The notes under the pieces: model-generated
What the model was told of the DNA's origin: nothing
Seen by the model: the letters and a program-made list of their open reading frames with translations, nothing else
The model's database searches: none
Part shown: piece by piece, positions 19,648 through 26,969 of the stretch
How positions within the stretch are numbered: position 1 is the first letter of the stretch
How the letters are laid out: every line of letters starts with the position of its first letter
Program-made: the position numbers and the translations under genes
Assembly (NCBI GenBank): GCA_019683695.1
Contig: JADGHX010000017.1
Coordinates: forward strand, 1-45,157
Reading direction: 5' to 3'
DNA from: Steroidobacteraceae bacterium
Lineage (GTDB): Bacteria; Pseudomonadota; Gammaproteobacteria; Steroidobacterales; Steroidobacteraceae
DNA length: 45,157 nucleotides

Positions 19648-20915
19648 GCGAGGACCCTGAGCGCCTCGCCCAGCCGTTCGGCGAAGCGGAACACGTCTTC
19701 GAAGCTGTTGTAGAGCGGCACGGGTGCCGCGCGGATCACGTCCGGCTCCCGCCAGTCACAGGCCACGCCATGCGCGCAGAGCCACGCAAACACCTTCGCG
19801 CCGCGGCCCGGAGCCGGAATGCGGAACGAGAGCTGGCACCCGCGCGCCGCGGGATCGCGCGGCGAGATGATCTGCACATCGGGCGCCAGACGATCCAGCA
19901 GGAACTCGAGATAGCCCGTCAACCGAACGGATTTCGCTCGCAGCCGCTCGATGCGCGCTTCCTGAAACAGATCCAGCGAGGCGATCAGCGGTGCCGTGGC
20001 CAGCACCGGCGGATTGCTCACGGCCCAGCCGGCCGCGCCGGCTTCCGCACGAAAGCCCGGCTTCATCGCAAAGCGCGTCGCGATCTCGTGCCCCCACCAG
20101 CCCGCGAGCCGCGGCCGCGTATTCACGTGGCGCTCGTGAATGAAGGCGCCGCCGATGGCGCCCGGCCCGGAGTTCAGATACTTGTAGCTGCACCACACGG
20201 CGAAATCGACATCGTCATCGTGCAGCTGCAAGGGCGTGTTCCCGATGGAATGCGCGAGATCAAACCCCACGAGGCATCCGGCGCGGTGCGCGGCGCGCGT
20301 GATCCGGCCGATGTCGAAGGCTTGCCCCGTGCGGAACTGCACGCCGGGCCACAGCACGAGTGCGATTTCAGAGCCGCTGGTCTCCAGCAGACGTTCGATA
20401 GCGCTCTGCGCGATCAGGTGCTCGCCGGGCTCGGGTGCGAGCTCGAGGAGCTCGCGATCCGGATCGAGCCCATGCCACGCAATCTGCGACGCGACGGCAT
20501 GCCGGTCGGACGAAAACGCACCTGCTTCGATGAGCACCTTCGTGCGCGTGCCTTCCGGGCGATAGAAGCTCGCCAGCATCATGTGAATGTTCACGGTGAG
20601 CGAATTCATCGCGATGACTTCGCTCGCCCGCGCACCTGTCAGGTGCTGCAGGCCTGCAGTGACATTCTCGTGGTAGGGGATCCACGGGCGGCGGGCGCCT
20701 TCGTGCCCCAGCACTGCAAGGCGCGCCCAGTCGTCGAGCTCGTCATTCACCGCGGCGCGCGCGGCCCGCGGCAGCGGACCGAGCGAGTGCCCGCCGAAGT
20801 AGAGCAGCTCCGTGCCGTCCGGTGCGCGCGGCATCTCGAACCGCTGTCGAAAGTCACGCAAGAGATCGGCCGCATCCGCGCGGCGCGCGAAATCGAGCGT
20901 CGCTTCGAAACTCAT
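19644..20915 (-). CDS. kynU: Kynureninase
   Basis: This 423-residue PLP enzyme cleaves 3-hydroxykynurenine or kynurenine to (3-hydroxy)anthranilate and alanine. The PLP lysine is K245 in WCSYKYLNSGPGAIGG, and the FDLAHSIGNTPLQLHDD segment carries the cofactor-binding aspartate. Its start overlaps the stop of the dioxygenase gene and its stop overlaps the start of kmo, so all three genes are translationally coupled. With Kmo and the dioxygenase it forms a continuous path from kynurenine to the quinolinate precursor. Confidence 0.96.
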   Translation of the reverse strand: MSFEATLDFARRADAADLLRDFRQRFEMPRAPDGTELLYFGGHSLGPLPRAARAAVNDELDDWARLAVLGHEGARRPWIPYHENVTAGLQHLTGARASEVIAMNSLTVNIHMMLASFYRPEGTRTKVLIEAGAFSSDRHAVASQIAWHGLDPDRELLELAPEPGEHLIAQSAIERLLETSGSEIALVLWPGVQFRTGQAFDIGRITRAAHRAGCLVGFDLAHSIGNTPLQLHDDDVDFAVWCSYKYLNSGPGAIGGAFIHERHVNTRPRLAGWWGHEIATRFAMKPGFRAEAGAAGWAVSNPPVLATAPLIASLDLFQEARIERLRAKSVRLTGYLEFLLDRLAPDVQIISPRDPAARGCQLSFRIPAPGRGAKVFAWLCAHGVACDWREPDVIRAAPVPLYNSFEDVFRFAERLGEALRVLA

Positions 20916-21442
20916 TTGGCGGAGGGCGCGCCCGGCTTCTCCATCACCGCGCCGCAGCTCTTGCAGGTGCGATGCTCCAGACTCGAGAAGAAATGGTCGA
21001 AGATCACGGGCAGCTGCTTTTCGATGTCCGTGACGGGCGCAAACTCTTCGTACAGCAAATTACTGCACCGCTCGCAGTACCACTGGAAGCCATCCTGCTC
21101 GTCCGGCCGGCGCTCGCGCTCGATGACGAGCCCCACCGTGTTCGCGGGACGTTGCGGCGAATGCGGCACGCGCGGCGGCAGGAGCAGGATTTCCCCTTCG
21201 CGAATGGGCACATCGACCGCCCGGCCGTCCTGGATCGTTCGGAGCACGATGTCTCCTTCGAGCTGGTAGAAGAACTCCTCGCCGGGGTCGACGTGGTAGT
21301 CCTTGCGAGCATTGGGGCCGCCCACCACCATGATGATGAACTCGCTGTCGCGGAAGACGCGCTTGTTCCCCGCGGGCGGTTTCAGGATGTGCCGGTGATC
21401 ATCGATCCAGCGGCGAAAGTTGAACGCGCGTAACGGTTCCAT
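20912..21442 (-). CDS. nbaC: 3-hydroxyanthranilate 3,4-dioxygenase
   Basis: This 176-residue cupin dioxygenase opens the ring of 3-hydroxyanthranilate to aminocarboxymuconate semialdehyde, the spontaneous precursor of quinolinate. Iron ligands are H50, E56 and H94. A rubredoxin-like second metal site is formed by C123-x2-C126 and C160-x2-C163, as in the bacterial enzymes. The true start is ATG 21442; the frame stays open further upstream but lacks homology there. It is the first gene of the kynurenine operon; a GAGGAC site lies about ten bases before the ATG. No tryptophan dioxygenase or formamidase gene is present in the window. Confidence 0.95.
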   Translation of the reverse strand: MEPLRAFNFRRWIDDHRHILKPPAGNKRVFRDSEFIIMVVGGPNARKDYHVDPGEEFFYQLEGDIVLRTIQDGRAVDVPIREGEILLLPPRVPHSPQRPANTVGLVIERERRPDEQDGFQWYCERCSNLLYEEFAPVTDIEKQLPVIFDHFFSSLEHRTCKSCGAVMEKPGAPSAK

Positions 21443-21601
21443 ACGGTGTGTCCTCGGCACGATTCGCGTATGGTACGCACCCGGGCCGCCTCGCACTACG
21501 AGGGCCTGCTGAGCTGGCCGCAAAATCGCATGCCGGCCGTGTCCGAAGAATCGCCACAGGTGATGTAAATCAACGATTCCGTCCGGAGGAGACTTCGTGC
21601 G

Positions 21602-22081
21602 ATGAAGACGTGCACTTTCCGGTTCGGGCCCGTGCAGCGCGCAGCGCGCGCCGGCGCCGTTTCCGTTCTCGCGTTGTCCTTCGTCGTGGCGCTCGGCGCC
21701 TGCGGTCACATGCAGTCGAGCGCCACACCCGAGCCCGTGAACGAACTGGTCGAGACGGCCGGCGACGGCACGCCCACGAATGCCTTTCCCCAATACTGGA
21801 AGCGCAACACGCTCGTGGTGGACCTCGCCACCGCAGCCCCGAGTGGCGGAACGCTCGTGCTGAAGCCTCGGGAGGGCGGCAAATGGCCCGTGCGCCTCGC
21901 GTTCCGGGTAATGCCTGGCTCCATCGGCATGCTCGAGGTGCAGGCGGACCAGCGCCTGCTCATGCCGGTGGCGCGCGAAGGCGACAAACCGGTGGATCTG
22001 GAGCTCGTGCCGGGCGTGTACACCGCGAGCACGCCGCAGATCACGGTGCGATGGGAGGCGGTCAAGCCGCCGGTTTCCTGA
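21602..22081 (+). CDS. Probable outer-membrane lipoprotein, unknown function
   Basis: This 159-residue protein has a basic N-region, a hydrophobic core (SVLALSFVVA) and a lipobox LGAC (cysteine 34), so it is a likely substrate for Lgt. The mature part has a compact beta-rich look (NTLVVDLATAAPSGGTLVLKP) with no named domain. It is preceded by GGAGGAG about ten bases before the ATG. It lies divergent to the kynurenine operon and convergent to apaH. No function can be proposed from the sequence. Confidence 0.72.
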   Translation: MKTCTFRFGPVQRAARAGAVSVLALSFVVALGACGHMQSSATPEPVNELVETAGDGTPTNAFPQYWKRNTLVVDLATAAPSGGTLVLKPREGGKWPVRLAFRVMPGSIGMLEVQADQRLLMPVAREGDKPVDLELVPGVYTASTPQITVRWEAVKPPVS

Positions 22082-22092
22082 AATCCGGCCAC

Positions 22093-22109
22093 GCCCGGGC
22101 GAGCCGGGC
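22093..22109. terminator. Hairpin between convergent lipoprotein and apaH genes
   Basis: GCCCGG (22093-22098) pairs with CCGGGC (22104-22109) around GCGAG; an outer CAC/GTG pairing may extend it with a one-base mismatch. It sits in the 35-base gap between two convergent genes and could act in both directions. There is no strong T-run. Confidence 0.45.
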
Positions 22110-22116
22110 AGTGGGG

Positions 22117-22950
22117 TTATTCCTCCACGGCCCGGTAACCCGAGCACGGCGTGCTGAGCGGCGGCGCGTCCGGCACATCGAGATTCACTGCCGTCAGCGC
22201 GCCGCCCCACACGCAGCCGGTGTCCAGCCCGAGCACGCCGTGTGTCCGCACCAGGCCGCGCGCGGACCAGTGCCCGAAGATCACGCGCACGTCGCGGCTC
22301 AGTCGGTTCTCATGCGCGAACCACGGGCGCCACGGAGGCGGCGCGTCCTCGCCCGTGCCTTTCATCTTCATGTCCACGCGGCCATCACTCGTGCACATGC
22401 GCAGCCGCGTGAACACATTGATGGCGAACCGCAGGCGATCCATCTCGTGCAGCGTGTCGCTCCAGCGGTCCGGCTGATCGCCGTACATATTGTCGAAGAC
22501 GTTGCGGGGATCCGTGGCGAGCGCGGCTTCCACCTCGCGCGCAAGCTCCACGGCGACGCCCGCACTCCACTGGGGAACGAGGCCCGCGTGCACAAGCAGG
22601 TCCCCACGGCGCGCATCGAAGTGGACGAGTGGCAGGTGGAGTAACCACTCGAGCAGTGCGTTCCTGTCGCGAGCGGACAAAACGGCATCGAGTGTGTCAT
22701 CGGCTCTCGGCTTGCGACGAGAGCCGAGTGCAACCGCAAGCAGATGCAGATCGTGGTTCCCCAGAACCACAACCGCGTTTCCGCCGAGCGCACGCACGTA
22801 GCGCAGCACTTCGAGCGACTTCGGGCCACGGTTCACGAGATCGCCGGTGAACCAGAGCTGGTCGCGGTCCGCCTTGAAGCCCGCACGCGCCACCAGTGCG
22901 CGCAGCTCGTCGTAGCAACCCTGGATGTCGCCGATGGCGAATCGCGTCAC
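22117..22950 (-). CDS. apaH: Bis(5'-nucleosyl)-tetraphosphatase (symmetrical) ApaH
   Basis: This 277-residue metallophosphatase splits Ap4A into two ADP, clearing a stress-linked dinucleotide. Motifs are AIGDIQGCYDELRALV at the N-terminus, WFTGDLVNRGPKS and VVLGNHDLHLLAVA, the standard two-metal phosphoesterase set, plus FGHWSARG near the C-terminus. The start is GTG 22950, where the conserved domain begins; the longer open frame overlaps apaG. It lies 13 bases downstream of the apaG stop in the same operon direction. Confidence 0.94.
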   Translation of the reverse strand: MTRFAIGDIQGCYDELRALVARAGFKADRDQLWFTGDLVNRGPKSLEVLRYVRALGGNAVVVLGNHDLHLLAVALGSRRKPRADDTLDAVLSARDRNALLEWLLHLPLVHFDARRGDLLVHAGLVPQWSAGVAVELAREVEAALATDPRNVFDNMYGDQPDRWSDTLHEMDRLRFAINVFTRLRMCTSDGRVDMKMKGTGEDAPPPWRPWFAHENRLSRDVRVIFGHWSARGLVRTHGVLGLDTGCVWGGALTAVNLDVPDAPPLSTPCSGYRAVEE

Positions 22951-22963
22951 GGCAGAAGCGCAA

Positions 22964-23374
22964 TCACTGCAGGATGCCGGGCATCGCGAGCCGGAACAGC
23001 GGAATGGGCGCATCGAAGCGCGCGCCGTCATCCGCCACCATCTGATACGAGCCCTGCATGGTGCCAACGGGTGTTTCGATCATGGCGCCGCTGGAATAGC
23101 GGAAGCCCTGGCCGGGCTCGAGGTGCGGCTGCTCGCCCACGACGCCCTCGCCGCGCACTTCCTGCACCTTGCCGTTCGCGTCGGTGATGATCCAGTGACG
23201 CGTCAGGAGCTTTGCGGGCACGCGGCCTTCGTTCCGAAGCGTGATCGTGTACGCGAACACGAACTTGCGCTCACGAGGATCGGATTGTTCCTCGAGATAG
23301 CGGGTCTCGACATCTACTCGGATGCGGTAACGCGCATCCGCTTCCGGATGCGGTTTGTCTGGGGAAGTGTCCAC
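22964..23374 (-). CDS. apaG: ApaG protein (Co2+/Mg2+ efflux-associated family)
   Basis: This 136-residue fibronectin-III-like ApaG-domain protein has the conserved [27 protein letters not shown]-type core (residues 57-83) and [10 protein letters not shown] near the end. The exact function is unknown; it is conserved next to apaH and rsmA. It starts at GTG 23374 with no strong ribosome site. A very AT-rich stretch at 23376-23390 lies directly before it and may hold a promoter, since the usp gene is inserted upstream. Confidence 0.93.
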   Translation of the reverse strand: MDTSPDKPHPEADARYRIRVDVETRYLEEQSDPRERKFVFAYTITLRNEGRVPAKLLTRHWIITDANGKVQEVRGEGVVGEQPHLEPGQGFRYSSGAMIETPVGTMQGSYQMVADDGARFDAPIPLFRLAMPGILQ

Positions 23375-23391
23375 GGAAGATAAATATTACT

Positions 23392-23835
23392 CTACCGATG
23401 CGAGTTCCCCACGCGCACTGCGAGCACGTCGCATGGCGCGGCATGAAGCACGGTGTCCTCGGTGAGGTTCACAAGGATGGAAAGTCCGTGACGTTCGCGG
23501 CTGCCGAGCACGATGAGGTCCGCGTGCCGCTCGCGCGCGATGCGCACGATTTCCGCCTTCACGTTACCAGCTTCGACGTGACACGGGGCGTCGCCAAAGC
23601 CCAGCTCGGCAGCCAACGCGCGCAGGCGCTCCGCAGCTCGTTGCAACAGCTCTTCCTCGATCTGCACGGCGGGCATGAGCGTTTCGCCCATGGGCTCCAC
23701 CGGCACGAACTCGACAACGTGCAACAGCTCCACCTGCGCGCCTAGCGCGGCAGCCAGGGCCTGGGCGCGTTTTCCCACGGCAAGGCTGTGCTCCGTGAGA
23801 TCCACCACCAGCAGAATGCGACGATAGGTCGACAT
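23392..23835 (-). CDS. Universal stress protein (UspA-type)
   Basis: This 147-residue single USP domain begins YRRILLVVDLTEHSLAVGKRA. The C-terminal part (LIVLGSRERHGLSILVNLTEDTV) lacks the full G-x9-G-S/T of ATP-binding UspF/G types, so it resembles the non-ATP-binding UspA branch. ATG 23835 has GGGAG eight bases upstream. It is inserted between rsmA and apaG, which are normally adjacent, in the same direction. Its role is probably stress survival, next to the Ap4A hydrolase gene. Confidence 0.88.
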   Translation of the reverse strand: MSTYRRILLVVDLTEHSLAVGKRAQALAAALGAQVELLHVVEFVPVEPMGETLMPAVQIEEELLQRAAERLRALAAELGFGDAPCHVEAGNVKAEIVRIARERHADLIVLGSRERHGLSILVNLTEDTVLHAAPCDVLAVRVGNSHR

Positions 23836-23871
23836 GGCAGCGCTCCCGGTTGTGCCGCCATGCAGACTACC

Positions 23872-24642
23872 TCACGCCGCCGCCTGTGCAAGTCGATTGA
23901 AGACTTCCGGTGGAAGTGTTTCGGGGCGGGCACCGGGGTCGACGTCGCACGCCTCGATCTGGGCGGCGGAGAGCAGCCCCCTGAGCGCGTTACGCAGCGT
24001 CTTGCGTCGGTGCGAGAAGGCGGCCGCAACGATCGCGGCGAATTTCGGGCTCACGGCAAAGGCCGGCTCCGGTCGCACGGTGAGCCGAACGACCGCCGAC
24101 CACACCTGCGGGGGCGGCTGGAATGCGCCGGGGCCCACATCGAAGAGCGCTTCGGGCTCGAGCCAGGGAGCAAGCATCACGGTCAGCCGGCTGTAGTCTC
24201 CCGAGCCGGGGTGCGCGGCAATGCGGTTGACGACCTCCCGCTGCAACATCAGGTGCATGTCCTCGACAGCGCCGACGTGCTCCAGCAAGTGAAACAGCAG
24301 CGGCGTGGAGATGTTGTACGGCAGGTTTCCGACGATGCGCAGCTTGCGCCCACGCGCGCGGGCGAGCGCCGTGAAATCGAACTCGAGGGCGTCCGTCTCG
24401 TGCAGTGTGAAGCTCGGCACCTGCCCGAATTCGGCGCGGAGCAGGCCGGCGAGGTCCCGGTCGATCTCGATGGCATCGAGCGCATGCGGCTCCTCCGCAG
24501 CGAGCAGCCGTGTGAGCGCCCCGCGGCCCGGCCCGATCTCCACGAGCGCATCCTGCGGGCGCACGCCGATCGCGCCCACGATGCGGTCCAGGACGGCCGG
24601 GTCGTGAAGGAAGTGCTGCCCGAAGCGCTTGCGTGCCCGCAT
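23872..24642 (-). CDS. rsmA: 16S rRNA (adenine(1518)-N(6)/adenine(1519)-N(6))-dimethyltransferase RsmA (KsgA)
   Basis: This 256-residue enzyme dimethylates two adjacent adenines in the 3' loop of 16S rRNA during 30S maturation. Motifs are RKRFGQHFLHDPAVLDRI, the SAM loop EIGPGRGALTRLLA, the acidic VEIDRDL-like segment (here AIEIDRDLAG) and the catalytic NLPYNIS. Its stop is 36 bases before the usp start. It starts nine bases after pdxA, an arrangement conserved in gammaproteobacteria. Loss of this enzyme gives kasugamycin resistance. Confidence 0.96.
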   Translation of the reverse strand: MRARKRFGQHFLHDPAVLDRIVGAIGVRPQDALVEIGPGRGALTRLLAAEEPHALDAIEIDRDLAGLLRAEFGQVPSFTLHETDALEFDFTALARARGRKLRIVGNLPYNISTPLLFHLLEHVGAVEDMHLMLQREVVNRIAAHPGSGDYSRLTVMLAPWLEPEALFDVGPGAFQPPPQVWSAVVRLTVRPEPAFAVSPKFAAIVAAAFSHRRKTLRNALRGLLSAAQIEACDVDPGARPETLPPEVFNRLAQAAA

Positions 24643-24651
24643 GAACGGCGA

Positions 24652-25641
24652 TCAGCGCCTGTTGGGGATGATCTGCAGGGCGAGCCGGATCGCCGCCAGC
24701 AGACTGCTCACGTCCGCGCGGCCGGTGCCGGCCAGATCCAGCGCCGTGCCGTGATCGACCGAGGTTCGCAGCACGGGCAGGCCGAGGGTGACATTGACCG
24801 CGCGGTCGAAGCCGGCGTGCTTGATCACGGGCAGGCCCTGATCGTGATACATGGCGAGCACCGCGTCGCATTCGGCCAGCTTGGCCGGAACGAACGCCGT
24901 GTCCGCGGGCATCGGGCCGGCGAGGTGCAATCCCCGCTCCCGCATGCGTTCGATGGCGGGGCGGATCACGCGGATTTCCTCGTCCCCGAGATGCCCGCCT
25001 TCGCCCGCGTGCGGGTTCAGCCCGCACACGGCGATGCGAGGTGCAGGGATGCCCCACCATTTGCGCAGGTCCTGATCGAGGATCGTCAGCACCTGACAGA
25101 GAGACTCTGTCGTAATGGCCGCGCTCACGTCCTTCAGCGGCAGATGGGTGGTGGCCAGTGCAACGCGCAGGTCACTTGTGGCGAGCAGCATCACGGGCAA
25201 GGGTGCGCGCGTTCGCTCCGCGAGATATTCCGTGTGCCCGCTGAAGGGAATGCCGGCGTCGTTGATGACGCCCTTGTGCACCGGCGCGGTGACGATGGCA
25301 TCGAATTCGCCCGCCAGCGCGCCGTCGATGGCGCGGTCGATCAGGCTCAGCACGTAACGCGAGTTGCGCTTGTCCAGCACGCCGGGGAGCGACGGCACCG
25401 CGAGCGGGTGATGCTCCACGACGAGCTGGCCCGGGGCATGCGCCGAATGGCTCCCGGCGCGGTAGTCGACGAGCCTGAGGAGTATCTGCAGCCGCTTTGC
25501 ACGGTCCGCGAGCAGCTCCCGATCCGCGAGGCACACGAGCTCGCAGTCGAGCGCGTGCCGCGACAGCCCGAGGCACAACTCCGGACCGACGCCCGCCGGC
25601 TCACCCGAGGTGAGCGCGATTCTGGGAGGAGGCGAGCTCAT
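24652..25641 (-). CDS. pdxA: 4-hydroxythreonine-4-phosphate dehydrogenase PdxA
   Basis: This 329-residue enzyme of pyridoxal-5'-phosphate biosynthesis oxidises 4-phosphohydroxy-L-threonine with NAD. Motifs are ALTSGEPAGVGPEL, VTAPVHKGVINDAGIPFSGH, LNPHAGEGGHLGDEE and YHDQGLPVIKHAGF with the metal-binding histidines, and RTSVDHGTALDLAGTG at the end. It starts three bases after the surA stop, so the two are in one transcript. Its product supports the many PLP enzymes in this window (aminotransferases, KynU). Confidence 0.96.
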   Translation of the reverse strand: MSSPPPRIALTSGEPAGVGPELCLGLSRHALDCELVCLADRELLADRAKRLQILLRLVDYRAGSHSAHAPGQLVVEHHPLAVPSLPGVLDKRNSRYVLSLIDRAIDGALAGEFDAIVTAPVHKGVINDAGIPFSGHTEYLAERTRAPLPVMLLATSDLRVALATTHLPLKDVSAAITTESLCQVLTILDQDLRKWWGIPAPRIAVCGLNPHAGEGGHLGDEEIRVIRPAIERMRERGLHLAGPMPADTAFVPAKLAECDAVLAMYHDQGLPVIKHAGFDRAVNVTLGLPVLRTSVDHGTALDLAGTGRADVSSLLAAIRLALQIIPNRR

Positions 25642-25644
25642 CCC

Positions 25645-26949
25645 CTAGAGCTTGTATTCGACGTAGGCCTCATCCCGCAGCCGCCGCATCCAGAGCTCGG
25701 TTTCCTCGTCCGCGTGGCTTGCGCGGATGGCTTCGGCGGCTTGGCGACGCCTCAGCTCATCCGTCGTGTCGTGCTGGCGCCGGCCCAGCACCTGCACGAT
25801 GTGCCAGCCGTACTGCGTGCGGAAAGGCTCGCTGATCTCGTTGTCCTTGAGCTGGGAGAGCACCTTCTCGAACTCGGGCACGAAGGTGCCGGGGTTGGTC
25901 CAGCCGAGGTCGCCGCCATCGGCGGCGGAGCCCGGGTCCTCGGACGTGGTCTTGGCGAGGCCGGCGAAATCCTCACCGGCCAGGACGCGCGCACGGATCT
26001 CCTGCAGCTTCTGGCGCACGGTGGCGTCGTCCTGCAGCTCGTTGGTCTTCATGAGGATGTGCCGGGCGTGCACCTGCTCCACGATGACCTGCTCGTCGCC
26101 CCCGCCGCGCACCTGATTCAGGCGCACGAGGTGGAACCCCGTGGGCGTACGCAGCGGCTCGCTGACGTCGCCGGGCTTCAGGCGGGCGATGACGTCGGTG
26201 AGGAACGTGGGCAGCTCGGAGCCCTTGCGCCAGCCCAGCGCGCCACCTTCGAGGGCCGTCTGGCTGTTGGAGTACTGGACCGCGAGCCTTGCGAAGTCCT
26301 CGCCGTTCTTCGCGCGCGTGTAGACCTCCTGCGCGCGCTTTTCAGCCTCCTCCAGCTGCTCGGGCGTGGCCGCCTGCGGCACGGCGATGAGGATGTGCGA
26401 GACGTCGTACTCGGCAGACTGCCGGGGCGCGTTCTTCTGCCGCTCCAGATACTGGTCGATCTCGCGCGGCGTGACGGAGATGCGCTGGATCACGTCCCGC
26501 TGACGGAGCAGGGAGATCGTGAGTTCCTTGCGGATGGCCTCGCGATACGCGGCGTAGTCGATGCCCTGCGCGGCGAGCGCCTCCGGCAGCTGGGACAACG
26601 GAATGCCGTTCCGCTGCGCCACCTCGCCCATCGCGCTGTTCAGCGCCTCCTCCGGAATCTTGAGGTTGGCGCGGTTCGCCCGCTGCATCTGGATCTCCTG
26701 CATGACGAGGCGCTCGAGCACCTGCCGGCGCAGCACGTTCTGAGGCGGCAGCTCCAGCCTCTGCTCTCGCAGCCGCTCCGTGATGAGCGCGACTTGCTCG
26801 TCGAGCTCGCTCTCGAGCACCACACCATCGTTGACCACGGCGGCCACCCGATCCAGCAGCACGCCAGTGGTGGTGAGCTCACGGGTCTGCGAATGCGCCA
26901 CACCGGCCAGGAAAAGCGCCGGAACGAGCGCGAGAAGAAACCGCTGCAT
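25645..26949 (-). CDS. surA: Periplasmic chaperone/peptidyl-prolyl isomerase SurA
   Basis: This 434-residue exported protein has a signal peptide (MQRFLLALVPALFLAGVAHS), an N-terminal chaperone region (residues 25-170) and two parvulin (PpiC) domains at about 175-280 and 290-390. Each domain has the SALEGG/ADGGDLGW-type and EPFRTxxGxH-type motifs. It escorts outer-membrane proteins such as LptD and the porin to the BAM complex. ATG 26949 is preceded by AAAGGA. It follows lptD by 20 bases, the standard gammaproteobacterial order. Confidence 0.96.
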   Translation of the reverse strand: MQRFLLALVPALFLAGVAHSQTRELTTTGVLLDRVAAVVNDGVVLESELDEQVALITERLREQRLELPPQNVLRRQVLERLVMQEIQMQRANRANLKIPEEALNSAMGEVAQRNGIPLSQLPEALAAQGIDYAAYREAIRKELTISLLRQRDVIQRISVTPREIDQYLERQKNAPRQSAEYDVSHILIAVPQAATPEQLEEAEKRAQEVYTRAKNGEDFARLAVQYSNSQTALEGGALGWRKGSELPTFLTDVIARLKPGDVSEPLRTPTGFHLVRLNQVRGGGDEQVIVEQVHARHILMKTNELQDDATVRQKLQEIRARVLAGEDFAGLAKTTSEDPGSAADGGDLGWTNPGTFVPEFEKVLSQLKDNEISEPFRTQYGWHIVQVLGRRQHDTTDELRRRQAAEAIRASHADEETELWMRRLRDEAYVEYKL

Positions 26950-26969
26950 GAATCAGTTTCCTTTGAGAA

